NCBI RefSeq assembly: GCF_042433055.1 | Contig: NZ_JBHLWB010000001.1 | Location: 434,001-498,000 of the forward strand | DNA from: Gallibacterium trehalosifermentans | GTDB lineage: Bacteria > Pseudomonadota > Gammaproteobacteria > Enterobacterales > Pasteurellaceae | Length of the DNA stretch: 64,000 nucleotides | Direction of reading: 5' to 3' | Shown here: piece by piece, positions 34,292 to 43,673 of the stretch | Position numbering within the stretch: position 1 is the first letter of the stretch | How the letters are laid out: each line of letters begins with the position of its first letter | Made by a program: the position numbers and the translations under genes | Notes under the pieces: model-generated | The model's database searches: none | Seen by the model: only the letters and a program-made list of their open reading frames with translations | Told to the model about the DNA's origin: nothing

Positions 34292-36430
34292 TTAGTTTTG
34301 TGTTGCTTGAATTGCCGTTAATGCAATGGTGTACACAATATCATCAACTAATGCACCACGTGATAAATCATTCACTGGTTTACGCATACCTTGTAGCATT
34401 GGTCCAATAGAAATTAAATCTGCTGAACGTTGTACGGCTTTATAAGTGGTATTACCAGTATTTAAATCTGGGAAGATAAATACGGTCGCTTTACCCGCCA
34501 CAGGTGAATTTGGTGCTTTAGAACGTGCAACATCTTCCATTACCGCCGCGTCATATTGTAATGGACCATCAATAATTAAATCTGGACGTTTTTCTTTCGC
34601 TAAACGGGTTGCTTCTTTCACCTTATCAACATCTGCCCCTTTACCAGAAGTGCCTGTTGAGTAAGAAATCATTGCCACACGCGGTTCAATACCAAAGGCT
34701 TTTGCTGAGTCGGCAGATTGAATTGCAATTTCAGATAACTCTTCTGCAGTTGGGTTCGGATTAATCGCACAATCACCATATACCAATACTTGATCAGGTA
34801 ATAACATAAAGAAAATTGATGAAACTAATGAACTACCTGGTGCAGTCTTGATTAATTGCAGTGGCGGACGAATGGTATTTGCAGTGGTGTGTACCGCACC
34901 AGAAACCAGTCCATCGACTTCATTTGCTTCTAGCATCATAGTGCCTAGCACTACGGTATCTTCGAGTTGTTCACGAGCTAATACTTCCGTCATTCCTTTG
35001 TTTTTACGTAACTCAACTAAACGAGCAACATAATTTTCACGCACATCAGCAGGATTAATAATGGTAATACCTTTACCTAATTGAATACCTTGCGCTTCAG
35101 CGACACGCGCCACAACTGTTGGATCTGCTAATAATACACATTCTGCAATACCACGTTCAGCACACAATGCTGCCGCTTTCACCGTACGTGGCTCATCACC
35201 CTCTGGCAATACAATCCGTTTTTTCGCATTACGCGCTAATTCTGTTAATTGGAAACGGAATGCTGGTGGTGATAAGCGATGTACTCTTGATGTTGTTTCA
35301 ATTAATGATTGGATCAACTCTTTATTAAATTGTTGTGCCATATAATCTTTAATTGCTTCAATACGTTCTTTATCATCGATTGGCACTTCAAGATTAAAAC
35401 TTTGTAGGCTTAATGCAGTTTGCCATGTTGTACCTTCTACGCGGAAAATTGGTAATCCTGTTTCAAAAGCGCGTTCACAAAGTTTGGCAACATGATTTTC
35501 TAGACGATAGCCACCAGTTAATAACATTGCGCCTAATTCAATGCCGTTCATTGCAGCTAATGCAATCGCCACAATCACATCTGGACGGTCTGCAGAAGTA
35601 ACCACTAAATTACCTGGTTTCAAGTGTTCAATGACATGAGGTAAACTTCTGGCACAGAAAGTAATTCCACGGATACGGCGTTGATTAATTTCTCCTTCTC
35701 TTAGGATTGATGCACCTAAATGGCGCGCAATATCAATCGCACGGCTTGCAATTAATTCAGGATTCCAGTCAATACAAGCTAATAAACGGATAGGGCTTTG
35801 ATCAAATAATTTTTGGACTGCTTGCGCATTGACGCGGCTATGTTGGAAAGAGTCAAAAATTTCCGCAAGATCTGGACGAGTGCGACCATTATCATCAGTT
35901 GGTGCATTAAATTTATTAATCACTACACCTAATAAATTTGGATTATGTTTACCACCAAACAATGAAGCCGCTGCTTCCACTCGTTCTTTTAATTCTGCTG
36001 GCGTATCAGTTGCAGGTGCAGACACTAAGATAATTTCTGCGTCTAATGCCTGAGCAATGCGGTAGTTAATGCTATTAGCGTATGAGTTTTTACGGGTTGG
36101 AATTAATCCCTCCACCACCACAATTTCATTATTTCTCGCTAAAATTTGATGACGTTCAACAATCTTTTCCAATAAAACATCAGTTTGGTTTTGCCCGATC
36201 ATATTTTCCGCTTCACTAAGCATAAACGTTTTTGCGGTATCAATAGTTGGGCTTTGATACAGAATAGAGGTTGTTCTATCTAATGTATCTTCGCCACTAA
36301 TCGGTTGTGAAATGGGTTTCATAAACCCAATTTTTGCCCCTTTTTGCTCCAAAGCTTGAATCAAACCTAAACTAACACTGGTTAAACCAACACCTGTACT
36401 AATCGGAATAAGGATAATTGTTCTAGACAT
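34292..36430 (-). CDS. pta: Phosphate acetyltransferase
   Basis: Pta interconverts acetyl-CoA and acetyl phosphate in overflow and anaerobic metabolism. The 712-residue protein is the long, three-domain form. An N-terminal DRTGG/BioD-like regulatory part begins SRTIILIPISTGVGLTSVSLGL, and the C-terminal catalytic PTA_PTB domain includes RIVLPEGDEPRTVKAAA and YSTGTSGKGADVDKV. The ATG at 36430 follows AGAAGG at a good distance; a GTG at 36436 is too close to it. It is transcribed after ackA, across a terminator hairpin. Confidence 0.96.
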   Translation of the reverse strand: MSRTIILIPISTGVGLTSVSLGLIQALEQKGAKIGFMKPISQPISGEDTLDRTTSILYQSPTIDTAKTFMLSEAENMIGQNQTDVLLEKIVERHQILARNNEIVVVEGLIPTRKNSYANSINYRIAQALDAEIILVSAPATDTPAELKERVEAAASLFGGKHNPNLLGVVINKFNAPTDDNGRTRPDLAEIFDSFQHSRVNAQAVQKLFDQSPIRLLACIDWNPELIASRAIDIARHLGASILREGEINQRRIRGITFCARSLPHVIEHLKPGNLVVTSADRPDVIVAIALAAMNGIELGAMLLTGGYRLENHVAKLCERAFETGLPIFRVEGTTWQTALSLQSFNLEVPIDDKERIEAIKDYMAQQFNKELIQSLIETTSRVHRLSPPAFRFQLTELARNAKKRIVLPEGDEPRTVKAAALCAERGIAECVLLADPTVVARVAEAQGIQLGKGITIINPADVRENYVARLVELRKNKGMTEVLAREQLEDTVVLGTMMLEANEVDGLVSGAVHTTANTIRPPLQLIKTAPGSSLVSSIFFMLLPDQVLVYGDCAINPNPTAEELSEIAIQSADSAKAFGIEPRVAMISYSTGTSGKGADVDKVKEATRLAKEKRPDLIIDGPLQYDAAVMEDVARSKAPNSPVAGKATVFIFPDLNTGNTTYKAVQRSADLISIGPMLQGMRKPVNDLSRGALVDDIVYTIALTAIQATQN

Positions 36431-36449
36431 AATCACCTTCTTATTAAGG

Positions 36450-36486
36450 AATAAAAAAATAAACTGCCGATAGATTTATCGGCAGT
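36450..36486 (-). terminator. Hairpin between ackA and pta
   Basis: Perfect 10-bp stem ACTGCCGATA / TATCGGCAGT with a 4-base loop. The A-rich stretch at 36450-36462 gives a U-rich tail on the minus-strand message. It may partly terminate after ackA. Confidence 0.75.
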
Positions 36487-36494
36487 CGTAAGAA

Positions 36495-37703
36495 TTATTG
36501 TTTGATACAAAGACGTGCTGTATCTTGTGCAATCACAAGTTCTTCATTGGTTGGAATAACCATCACAACAGGCGAGCCATCAGCAGTAATAATGCCTTCC
36601 TTACCGAAACGTGCCGCAAGGTTACGCTCATTATTTACTTGATAGCCGAATGCTTTGAGATGTGCTAATGTCAATTCACGAACAAGTGCAGAGTTTTCAC
36701 CGATTCCGCCAGTAAAGACAATCGCATCTAATGGTTCACTGATTGCTGCCATATAGCTACCAATATATTTCGCTAAACGATAACAATACACATCTAACGC
36801 ACGTTTTGCCGCCACTTCGGTATCATAGTTATCTTCTGCATAACGGCAATCGCTGGTTACTTCAGTTAAACCAAGTAAACCTGATTTTTTAGTAAGCGTT
36901 TGTTCAATCTCGTCCATGCTCATACCTAAGGTATTTGCCATAAAGAAGGTAACAGCTGGGTCAATATCACCACAACGCGTTCCCATTACTAGCCCCTCTA
37001 ATGGCGTTAATCCCATTGAGGTATCCACACATTTACCATGACGAATCGCAGAAACAGAACCACCATTACCTAAATGGCAAGTAATTACATTGATTTTATC
37101 TTCGGCAATATTTAACTGTTTTGCCGCTTCTTTGGTTACATAATAGTGGCTCGTGCCATGCGCACCATAACGACGTACGCCGTGTTCTTTATACATTGAA
37201 TAAGGTAACGCATAGAGAAATGCTTCTTCAGGAATAGTTTGATGAAATGCGGTATCAAATACAGCAACATTTTTATCTTTTAATTCAGGGAACATTTTGA
37301 AAGATTCTTCAATCCCAATTAAATGCGCTGGATTGTGTAATGGTGCAAATTGAATTGCATCACGAATACCCTCAATCACATTCTCATCAATAATCGTTGA
37401 AGCTGTGAAACGCTCACCACCGTGTACAATACGATGCCCAATCGCAACAATACTATCCTTAAGAGAGGGATCCAATGGGAAAATATGTTTAACAATAAAA
37501 TCAAGTGCTTCGCTATGTGCTGCACCTGCACCTAAATCTGCATTTCCTTTTTCACCATGTAATTTCCATTTAATACGTGCATCAGAAAGATGAAATGCTT
37601 CAGCTAAACCAGATAACTTCTCTTCTCCAGTTTCAGGATTTAAAATTGCAAATTTTAAAGAAGAACTTCCACAGTTAAGAATAAGAATAAGATTTTGTGT
37701 CAT
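36495..37703 (-). CDS. ackA: Acetate kinase
   Basis: AckA makes ATP and acetate from acetyl phosphate. The 402-residue protein starts NLILILNCGSSSLKFAIL (acetate kinase signature 1) and has signature 2 around GHRIVHGGERF. The catalytic arginine and aspartate sit in the VFDTAFHQT region, and the ATP-binding GGIGENSALVRE is present. It forms an operon with pta. It is divergent from yfbV, the same layout as in Haemophilus and E. coli. The ATG at 37703 has AGGT upstream. Confidence 0.97.
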   Translation of the reverse strand: MTQNLILILNCGSSSLKFAILNPETGEEKLSGLAEAFHLSDARIKWKLHGEKGNADLGAGAAHSEALDFIVKHIFPLDPSLKDSIVAIGHRIVHGGERFTASTIIDENVIEGIRDAIQFAPLHNPAHLIGIEESFKMFPELKDKNVAVFDTAFHQTIPEEAFLYALPYSMYKEHGVRRYGAHGTSHYYVTKEAAKQLNIAEDKINVITCHLGNGGSVSAIRHGKCVDTSMGLTPLEGLVMGTRCGDIDPAVTFFMANTLGMSMDEIEQTLTKKSGLLGLTEVTSDCRYAEDNYDTEVAAKRALDVYCYRLAKYIGSYMAAISEPLDAIVFTGGIGENSALVRELTLAHLKAFGYQVNNERNLAARFGKEGIITADGSPVVMVIPTNEELVIAQDTARLCIKQ

Positions 37704-37897
37704 TGAAATAACCTATCTCTTGTTGAATGAATAGTAACCTGTTTTGCTTAAACAAGGACCTGTTTTAATTGGCAGATAGGATACACTGTTATGACTAAAA
37801 AATAAATTTCCCAACGGAGTAAAAATAAAAAATTTTTTTAATTTTTATAAAAAAAGTGTAAGTTAATACACCTTATTTAAACATTGAAGAACACAAT

Positions 37898-38344
37898 ATG
37901 CTATTCAAAATAATTCATCAAGGCATACACTATGCCAATGCTTGGAAAAAGATCTCTCGGGTAAAAAAACTGAATATGATTTTTCCTGAACCGCGTATTA
38001 TTCGCGCAACTTATTTCTCGCAACAATTATTAATGCCTTTATTGCTTTTTACCTTGGCTTGGCAATATTTTGTACTGGGATATTCTGTTGGCAGTATTGC
38101 CACAACGTTAATAACAATATTATTTATTATTTCATTACCCTTACAAGGCTTTTACTGGCTAGGTAAACGTTCACAAAAAATATTAAGTACAGCAACATTG
38201 CATTGGTATGAAAAAATTTATTATCAACTCTTGATCCACGAAGCATTATTGCCTATGCCTGATAAGCCGACATTCAATGATTTAGTTTTGTTATTACAAA
38301 AAGCAGAAAAACGCTTAGAGGCGTCTTTCTGGGAGGAAATTTAA
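37898..38344 (+). CDS. yfbV: UPF0208 membrane protein YfbV
   Basis: This 148-residue inner-membrane protein aligns with E. coli YfbV. It has two hydrophobic segments around residues 45-85 (MPLLLFTLAWQYFVLGYSV and IATTLITILFIISLPLQGF). The conserved GFYWLGKRSQKIL follows. YfbV is linked to chromosome macrodomain insulation in E. coli; the role here is inferred from family and from its place beside ackA-pta. Confidence 0.88.
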   Translation: MLFKIIHQGIHYANAWKKISRVKKLNMIFPEPRIIRATYFSQQLLMPLLLFTLAWQYFVLGYSVGSIATTLITILFIISLPLQGFYWLGKRSQKILSTATLHWYEKIYYQLLIHEALLPMPDKPTFNDLVLLLQKAEKRLEASFWEEI

Positions 38345-38365
38345 CAAATTGATTAGAAGAAAACA

Positions 38366-38833
38366 TTATTTTTGATGATGTTGCCAACGTTCGGCGGCGT
38401 GATCATCGCTAACTCGACTTTCTAACCAACGATCACCCTGTTGAGTGGTTTCTTTTTTCCAAAAAGGGGCTTTTGTCTTTAAAAAATCCATAATAAATTC
38501 ATTTGCTTGATAAGCACTACCACGATGTGCCGAACTTACCGCCACCGCAACAATTTCATCACCCGTATGAAGTTGCCCTACACGATGCACAATATAAATA
38601 CGTTGTAATTGCCAACGAGCTGCAGCTTGCTCTGCGATTTCTCGTAATGCTTTTTCAGTCATTGCGGGATAGTGTTCTAAATATAAACCAGAAACAGAAT
38701 CGCCTAGATTCATATCTCGCACTTTACCAATAAATAAAACGGTTGCACCACTCTCTGGTAATGCTGCTGTCCATTGATAAATTTTATTTTGCTCAAACGG
38801 TTCCGTTTGCACATGGATCTGGATATCCGTCAT
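38366..38833 (-). CDS. moaE: Molybdopterin synthase catalytic subunit
   Basis: MoaE transfers sulfur from the MoaD thiocarboxylate to precursor Z, giving molybdopterin. The 155-residue protein contains TVLFIGKVRDMNLGDSVSG, LEHYPAMTEKALREI, HRVGQLHTGDEIVAVAVSSAHR and the active-site lysine region LKTKAPFWKKE. An open frame extends upstream to 38875 inside moaD, but GGGAGG lies correctly before the ATG at 38833. It is the last gene of moaA-C-D-E. Confidence 0.95.
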   Translation of the reverse strand: MTDIQIHVQTEPFEQNKIYQWTAALPESGATVLFIGKVRDMNLGDSVSGLYLEHYPAMTEKALREIAEQAAARWQLQRIYIVHRVGQLHTGDEIVAVAVSSAHRGSAYQANEFIMDFLKTKAPFWKKETTQQGDRWLESRVSDDHAAERWQHHQK

Positions 38834-38834
38834 A

Positions 38835-39080
38835 TCAACCTCCCGTAACTGGTGGGAAAAAGGCGACCTCATCACCTGATTTTAAAGGCGAGGATAACGG
38901 CACCAAATTTTGATTAACGGCAACTAAAATACGCCCTGAATTTAACGCTAATTCCCAGCGTTCACCTCGTTGACTTAATGCTTGACGTAATGCTTCAACA
39001 TCTTGATATTCAGCTGCTACTGTCAGTTCTGCTTCACCAATCAATTCCCGTGTTTGGGCAAAAAATACAACTTTAATCAT
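38835..39080 (-). CDS. moaD: Molybdopterin synthase sulfur carrier subunit
   Basis: MoaD is a ubiquitin-like protein whose C-terminal Gly-Gly carries the thiocarboxylate sulfur. The 81-residue protein ends VAFFPPVTGG as required and starts MIKVVFFAQTRELIGEAEL. A GTG one codon earlier is possible, but the ATG at 39080 fits the family. The start nearly overlaps the moaC stop and the gene ends one base before moaE, so the cluster is translationally coupled. Confidence 0.95.
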   Translation of the reverse strand: MIKVVFFAQTRELIGEAELTVAAEYQDVEALRQALSQRGERWELALNSGRILVAVNQNLVPLSSPLKSGDEVAFFPPVTGG

Positions 39081-39082
39081 CA

Positions 39083-39559
39083 CTACTCTGCCTTAAAATG
39101 TCCCGATTTTCCGCCTACTTTTTCTAACAAGCGAATCCCCTCAACCCGCATATCTTTTTGTACAGCCTTACACATATCATAAATTGTTAAAGCTGCCACA
39201 GAAGCCGCTGTTAAGGCTTCCATCTCCACCCCAGTTTTAGCGGTTAATTTACAATAGCTTTCAATTCTAATGCGGTTATGTTCTGGTTCTGCTGTTAATG
39301 ATACTTCAACCTTGCTTAATAAGAGAGGGTGGCAAAGCGGAATGAGTTCCCAAGTTCGTTTGGCTGCTTGAATGCCTGCAATACGTGCAGTAGCAAAGAC
39401 ATCACCTTTATGGTGTTTTCCATCAATAATCATCGCCAATGTTTCTGCTGACATTAACACATACGCTTCGGCTCTCGCCTCGCGTACGGTATCGGCTTTT
39501 GCTGAAACATCGACCATATTGGCTTCGCCAGAGTGATTGATATGCGTGAATTGATTCAT
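39083..39559 (-). CDS. moaC: Cyclic pyranopterin monophosphate synthase
   Basis: MoaC acts with MoaA to convert GTP to cyclic pyranopterin monophosphate. The 158-residue protein has THINHSGEANMVDVSAK, GDVFATARIAGIQAAKRTW, PLCHPLLLSKVEV and the late TGVEMEALTAASVAALTIYD, all conserved. An ATG at 39577 overlapping the moaA stop would add six residues; the ATG at 39559 gives the family N-terminus and has GGA upstream. Confidence 0.95.
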   Translation of the reverse strand: MNQFTHINHSGEANMVDVSAKADTVREARAEAYVLMSAETLAMIIDGKHHKGDVFATARIAGIQAAKRTWELIPLCHPLLLSKVEVSLTAEPEHNRIRIESYCKLTAKTGVEMEALTAASVAALTIYDMCKAVQKDMRVEGIRLLEKVGGKSGHFKAE

Positions 39560-39576
39560 ATGTATTCCATTTGTCA

Positions 39577-40590
39577 TTAACCGCCAATGGAAGCAAGATG
39601 ATTACGCACACCACTATCTCCTTGATGAAGAAAATGATGCTCACGTTTTCCTTGTAATGCTTCGATTAACTGTTGTTGTAATTCAAATTGTTGATTGTCG
39701 TCTTGTAACCATTGACGAATATCGATACCCGCTTCGCCAAATAAACAGAGATGTAATTTGCCTAATGCAGACACTCGGAGACGATTGCAGCTTGCACAAA
39801 AATCTTTTTCATACGGCATAATTAAACCAATTTCGCCGACATATTCATGGTGTTTAAAAACTTGGGCAGGTCCATCAGTATGATGCTTAGCTTGTAATTG
39901 CCAGCCTGAAGCGAGTAATTTTTGTTTAAGAATGGCGCCTGAAAGGTGATGCTTGGCAAAAAAATGATCCATATCACCTGTTTGCATCAATTCAATAAAT
40001 CGCATTTGAATTGGTTGATCTTTGATCCAGTGCAAAAAGGTTTCAAAGCCTTGCGCATTTAGATTTTTCATCAAAACAGCATTGACTTTAACTTTGTCAT
40101 ATCCCACTGCAAACGCACGTTCAATACCTTGTAGAATTTCAATCAATTTATTTTCACCAGTAATTAACTGAAATAAGCGAGGATCTAAGCTATCAATACT
40201 GACATTAATCGAATCAACGCCAGCAGCTCTCCAATCCGCGACATCTTTTGCCATACGATAACCATTGGTCGTTAATGCAATCTTCTTGATACGGGGTTGT
40301 TTACGAATAGCTTCGACAATCGCTAAGAAATCCTTACGTAAAGTAGGCTCACCACCTGTAATACGTACTTTTTCCGTACCTAATTGAGCAAATGCACGTA
40401 CTAAACGTTCTATCTCCATAACACTTAAAAAGCGCTGTTTATGGCTAGGTGGTTGGTATCCATCTGGTAAGCAGTAATTACATTTAAAATTGCAAACATC
40501 TGTAATGGAAAGACGAAGATAAAAATATTGCCGATTAAAATTATCAATTAATCGATCTTCTGAGGATATAACTTGGCTATATGATTGCAT
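39577..40590 (-). CDS. moaA: GTP 3',8-cyclase (radical SAM)
   Basis: MoaA starts molybdenum cofactor synthesis by rearranging GTP with radical SAM chemistry. The 337-residue protein has the SAM cluster motif CNFKCNYC near residue 32, the GGEP motif in VRITGGEPTLRKDF, and the second cluster cysteines in FCASCNRLRVSALGKLHLCL. It ends in GG, as is needed for activity. The ATG at 40590 has AAAGGTG upstream; the longer frame to 40629 runs into the leader hairpin and is rejected. Confidence 0.96.
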   Translation of the reverse strand: MQSYSQVISSEDRLIDNFNRQYFYLRLSITDVCNFKCNYCLPDGYQPPSHKQRFLSVMEIERLVRAFAQLGTEKVRITGGEPTLRKDFLAIVEAIRKQPRIKKIALTTNGYRMAKDVADWRAAGVDSINVSIDSLDPRLFQLITGENKLIEILQGIERAFAVGYDKVKVNAVLMKNLNAQGFETFLHWIKDQPIQMRFIELMQTGDMDHFFAKHHLSGAILKQKLLASGWQLQAKHHTDGPAQVFKHHEYVGEIGLIMPYEKDFCASCNRLRVSALGKLHLCLFGEAGIDIRQWLQDDNQQFELQQQLIEALQGKREHHFLHQGDSGVRNHLASIGG

Positions 40591-40610
40591 AAACACCTTT
40601 CTAAATACGA

Positions 40611-40712
40611 GGGGATAGACCGTTTCCAATCTATCCGTGAAACACTGTTATGTGTTTGGCATAGCCACCATATTAAAAAATTTCAACTTAGGTAAACTAG
40701 CTCGGAGTATGC
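40611..40712 (-). ncRNA. Moco-type riboswitch candidate in the moaA leader
   Basis: On the minus strand the moaA leader contains ACTCCGAGCTAGTTTACC, GGTGGCTATGCCAAACAC, and a hairpin AAACAC / GTGTTT. A 10-bp helix capped by a GAAA tetraloop (loop at 40623-40626) follows, just ahead of the ribosome site. These features and the position match the molybdenum-cofactor RNA motif found before moaA in E. coli and relatives. I recall the motif only approximately, so the family match should be tested by covariance search. Confidence 0.65.
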
Positions 40713-40750
40713 TAAAAAACTAGATTGTAGAAGTTCAATAAAAGCGTTGC

Positions 40751-40782
40751 AATAACCTATTGATGTTATTCAATAGGTTATT
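40751..40782 (-). terminator. Hairpin directly after topA
   Basis: Perfect 13-bp stem (40751-40763 and 40770-40782) with a TGTTAT loop, three bases past the topA stop. The T run lies on the plus-strand side, so on the minus strand it is a weaker terminator. Confidence 0.6.
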
Positions 40783-40785
40783 CCT

Positions 40786-43392
40786 TTATTTTTTGCGCTC
40801 AACCCATTTACCGTCAAGATAATCCACAATCCATTTTGTTGCTTTGCCCTCTTTTTCAGAATTTACATATTGACGTTTTTCTTTACGACTAAAACGGATT
40901 ACGGCTGGATTACCGTCAGGATCTTGTTGCGGTGCATCAGCTAAATATTGTAATTTTTCTGGCAAACGTTCCCGATATTGTGCTAATTCAGCGACTTTTG
41001 CTGGGCGAGTTTCACGAGATTTCGGGAAATTATGTGCTGACATAAACACCCCACTCGCACCATCACGCAACACAAAATACGCCTCTGAATGTTCACATTT
41101 TAATTCTGGGAAATGAATCGGATCTTCTTTTGGTGGTGCGACTTCCCCATTTTTCAAAATTTTACGAGTATTATCACATTGTGTACACGCCATATACTTC
41201 CCAAAACGCCCTAATTTAAGATGCATATCAGCGCCACATTTATCGCACTCCACCACAGGACCATCATAGCCTTTAATCTTAAATTGTCCCTCTTCGACCA
41301 AATACCCATCACAGTTTGGATTATTCCCACATATATGTAATTTGCGATGTGCATCAAGCAAATAGCTATCCATGGCAGTACCACATTTCGGACAACGTTT
41401 ACGCTCCATTAATGCCTTAGTTTCCGAATTATCATCTAACACATTTAATAATTCTGCTTCAGGGATCAGATTTAATGTTGTTTTGCAACGCTCTTTTGGT
41501 GGTAGCGCATATCCTGTACAGCCTAAAAAGACCCCTGTACTCGCCGTTCGAATTGCCATTGGACGCCCACAAGTCGGGCATGGAATATTGGTTTCTACCA
41601 AGTGATTTAACTTCATTCCTCCCTCAAGTTCATCTAATTCTGCTTGAGAAAGTTGAGTCGAAAAATCTTTAAAGAATTGATTTAACTGTTGTTTCCAATC
41701 TGCTTTACCTTCGGCAATTTGGTCTAACACATCTTCCATATTGGCGGTAAAGTCATAACTCATTAAATCTGCAAATGATTCATTTAGGCGATCAGTTACA
41801 ATTTCGCCCATTTTTTCTGCATAAAAACGGCGGTTTTCCGTACGCACATAACCCCGTTCCTGGATAGTCGAAATAATAGAAGCATACGTTGACGGACGAC
41901 CAATCCCTCGTTTTTCTAACTCTTTCACCAACGCTGCTTCGGTATAACGTGCAGGCGGTTTAGTAAAATGTTGACTTGGATTCACTGCAACGAGTTGCAA
42001 TGTTTCCCCCTGTTTGACTTCTGGCAACACACGATCTTCTGCACTCTTACTCATTGGTGGCAGCACTTTCGTCCAACCATCAAAACGTAATACACGCCCT
42101 TTTACTTTCAACGTATAATCCGCCGCAGTCGCCGTTAATGTCGTTGAATCATAATTAGCGGCAGTCATTTGACACGCCAAAAATTGACGCCAAATTAAAT
42201 CGTATAAACGAATAGCGTCTTTTTCCATGCCTTGTAAATCATCGGCTGTTAAATTGATGTCTGATGGGCGAATAGCCTCGTGCGCTTCTTGTGCATTCTC
42301 TTTACTGGAATAGAAATTTGGTTTTTCAGGCAAATAAGCTGCACTAAAATTTGTAGAAATATAATTGCGAGCCATTGCTAATGCGTCTTGACTCAAATTA
42401 GTTGAATCGGTACGCATATAAGTAATGTAACCCGCTTCATAAAGACGTTGCGCTAATAGCATCGTCTTTTTCACCCCAAAACCTAAACGAGTACTTGCAG
42501 TTTGCTGTAATGTCGAGGTGATAAATGGGGCTTTTGCACGAGATTGGGTTGGTTTAGTTTCGACTTCTGTTACAACGTAATGCGCTTTTTCTAATTTTGC
42601 AACCGCTTGTTTTGCCGTATGTTCATCGCTAATTTGTAAGCTTTTACCTTGATAATGCGTAACCGCAAAAGGTAAAGATTGCTGTGCGCTATTTTGTGTA
42701 TCTACCGCAATTTCCCAATACTCTTTAGGTTGGAAAGCTTTAATTTCACGTTCACGCTCAACCAAAAGTTTTACCGCAACGGATTGTACCCGCCCCGCCG
42801 ATAGACCGCGCGCCACTTTTTTCCATAACAATGGAGAGACCATAAACCCAACAACCCGATCAAGAAAACGACGAGTTTGTTGCGCATTCACACGATCCAT
42901 ATTGAGTTGTTCGGGTTTACTAAATGCTTGGGTAATCGCATTTTTCGTAATCTCATTAAACACGACACGGCTAAAACGTTCATCTTCTCCACCAATCACT
43001 TCTCGCAAATGCCATGCAATCGCTTCTCCCTCTCTATCCAAATCGGTTGCGAGATAAATATGATCGGATTTTTTCGCTAGCGCTTTAAGATCAACAACGA
43101 CTTTTTCTTTATCAGGGAGAATTTGATAATTTGCTTGCCAATGATGATAGGGATCTATCCCCATTCTTTTCACTAATGCATCATGTTCTTTTTTCTGCTT
43201 GATTTTGGCTTTCTCTTCCGCACTTAATCCTTTGGTGGAAATCGCTTTCGCTTTTTCGCCTGTCGCACTGCCAGACGTAGGTAAATCACGAATATGACCT
43301 ACACTAGACTTAACGACATAATTACTACCTAAATATTTATTGATGGTCTTGGCTTTTGCTGGTGATTCAACAATAACTAATGACTTACCCAT
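40786..43392 (-). CDS. topA: DNA topoisomerase I
   Basis: TopA relaxes negative supercoils. The 868-residue protein opens with the Toprim domain (VIVESPAKAKTINKYLG, then ATDLDREGEAIAWHL with the metal-binding acidic triad). The catalytic tyrosine is in YITYMRTDSTNLS near residue 325. Cysteine-pair zinc fingers follow (CPTCGRPM, CPKCGTAM, CDKCGADM with CTQC), and a basic C-terminal domain completes the protein. Length matches E. coli TopA. It carries a perfect ACAAGCGGT core (minus strand, 42602-42610). Confidence 0.97.
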   Translation of the reverse strand: MGKSLVIVESPAKAKTINKYLGSNYVVKSSVGHIRDLPTSGSATGEKAKAISTKGLSAEEKAKIKQKKEHDALVKRMGIDPYHHWQANYQILPDKEKVVVDLKALAKKSDHIYLATDLDREGEAIAWHLREVIGGEDERFSRVVFNEITKNAITQAFSKPEQLNMDRVNAQQTRRFLDRVVGFMVSPLLWKKVARGLSAGRVQSVAVKLLVEREREIKAFQPKEYWEIAVDTQNSAQQSLPFAVTHYQGKSLQISDEHTAKQAVAKLEKAHYVVTEVETKPTQSRAKAPFITSTLQQTASTRLGFGVKKTMLLAQRLYEAGYITYMRTDSTNLSQDALAMARNYISTNFSAAYLPEKPNFYSSKENAQEAHEAIRPSDINLTADDLQGMEKDAIRLYDLIWRQFLACQMTAANYDSTTLTATAADYTLKVKGRVLRFDGWTKVLPPMSKSAEDRVLPEVKQGETLQLVAVNPSQHFTKPPARYTEAALVKELEKRGIGRPSTYASIISTIQERGYVRTENRRFYAEKMGEIVTDRLNESFADLMSYDFTANMEDVLDQIAEGKADWKQQLNQFFKDFSTQLSQAELDELEGGMKLNHLVETNIPCPTCGRPMAIRTASTGVFLGCTGYALPPKERCKTTLNLIPEAELLNVLDDNSETKALMERKRCPKCGTAMDSYLLDAHRKLHICGNNPNCDGYLVEEGQFKIKGYDGPVVECDKCGADMHLKLGRFGKYMACTQCDNTRKILKNGEVAPPKEDPIHFPELKCEHSEAYFVLRDGASGVFMSAHNFPKSRETRPAKVAELAQYRERLPEKLQYLADAPQQDPDGNPAVIRFSRKEKRQYVNSEKEGKATKWIVDYLDGKWVERKK

Positions 43393-43673
43393 AATTAAAC
43401 CTGATTTGTTCTTTCTTCTATATAAAAATAAAAAATGTCAGTATTTTTGAGCTTCATCTCAGCTTAATCTATAAGATATTGTATTAAATAATGTATTTGA
43501 TGAGTATTGCGATGAAGTTCAAAGGAAAATTTTAGTTGGCAACAATAACAGTAAAAATCCAAGATAACAAGATGAAGAAAAACAAAATGATGAAAGTTAC
43601 ACAGCAATTCAACAAAAAATAGGAATTTCTGCTAGGATAATGTGCAATTAATCCTTAATAAAAAGAATGTATT

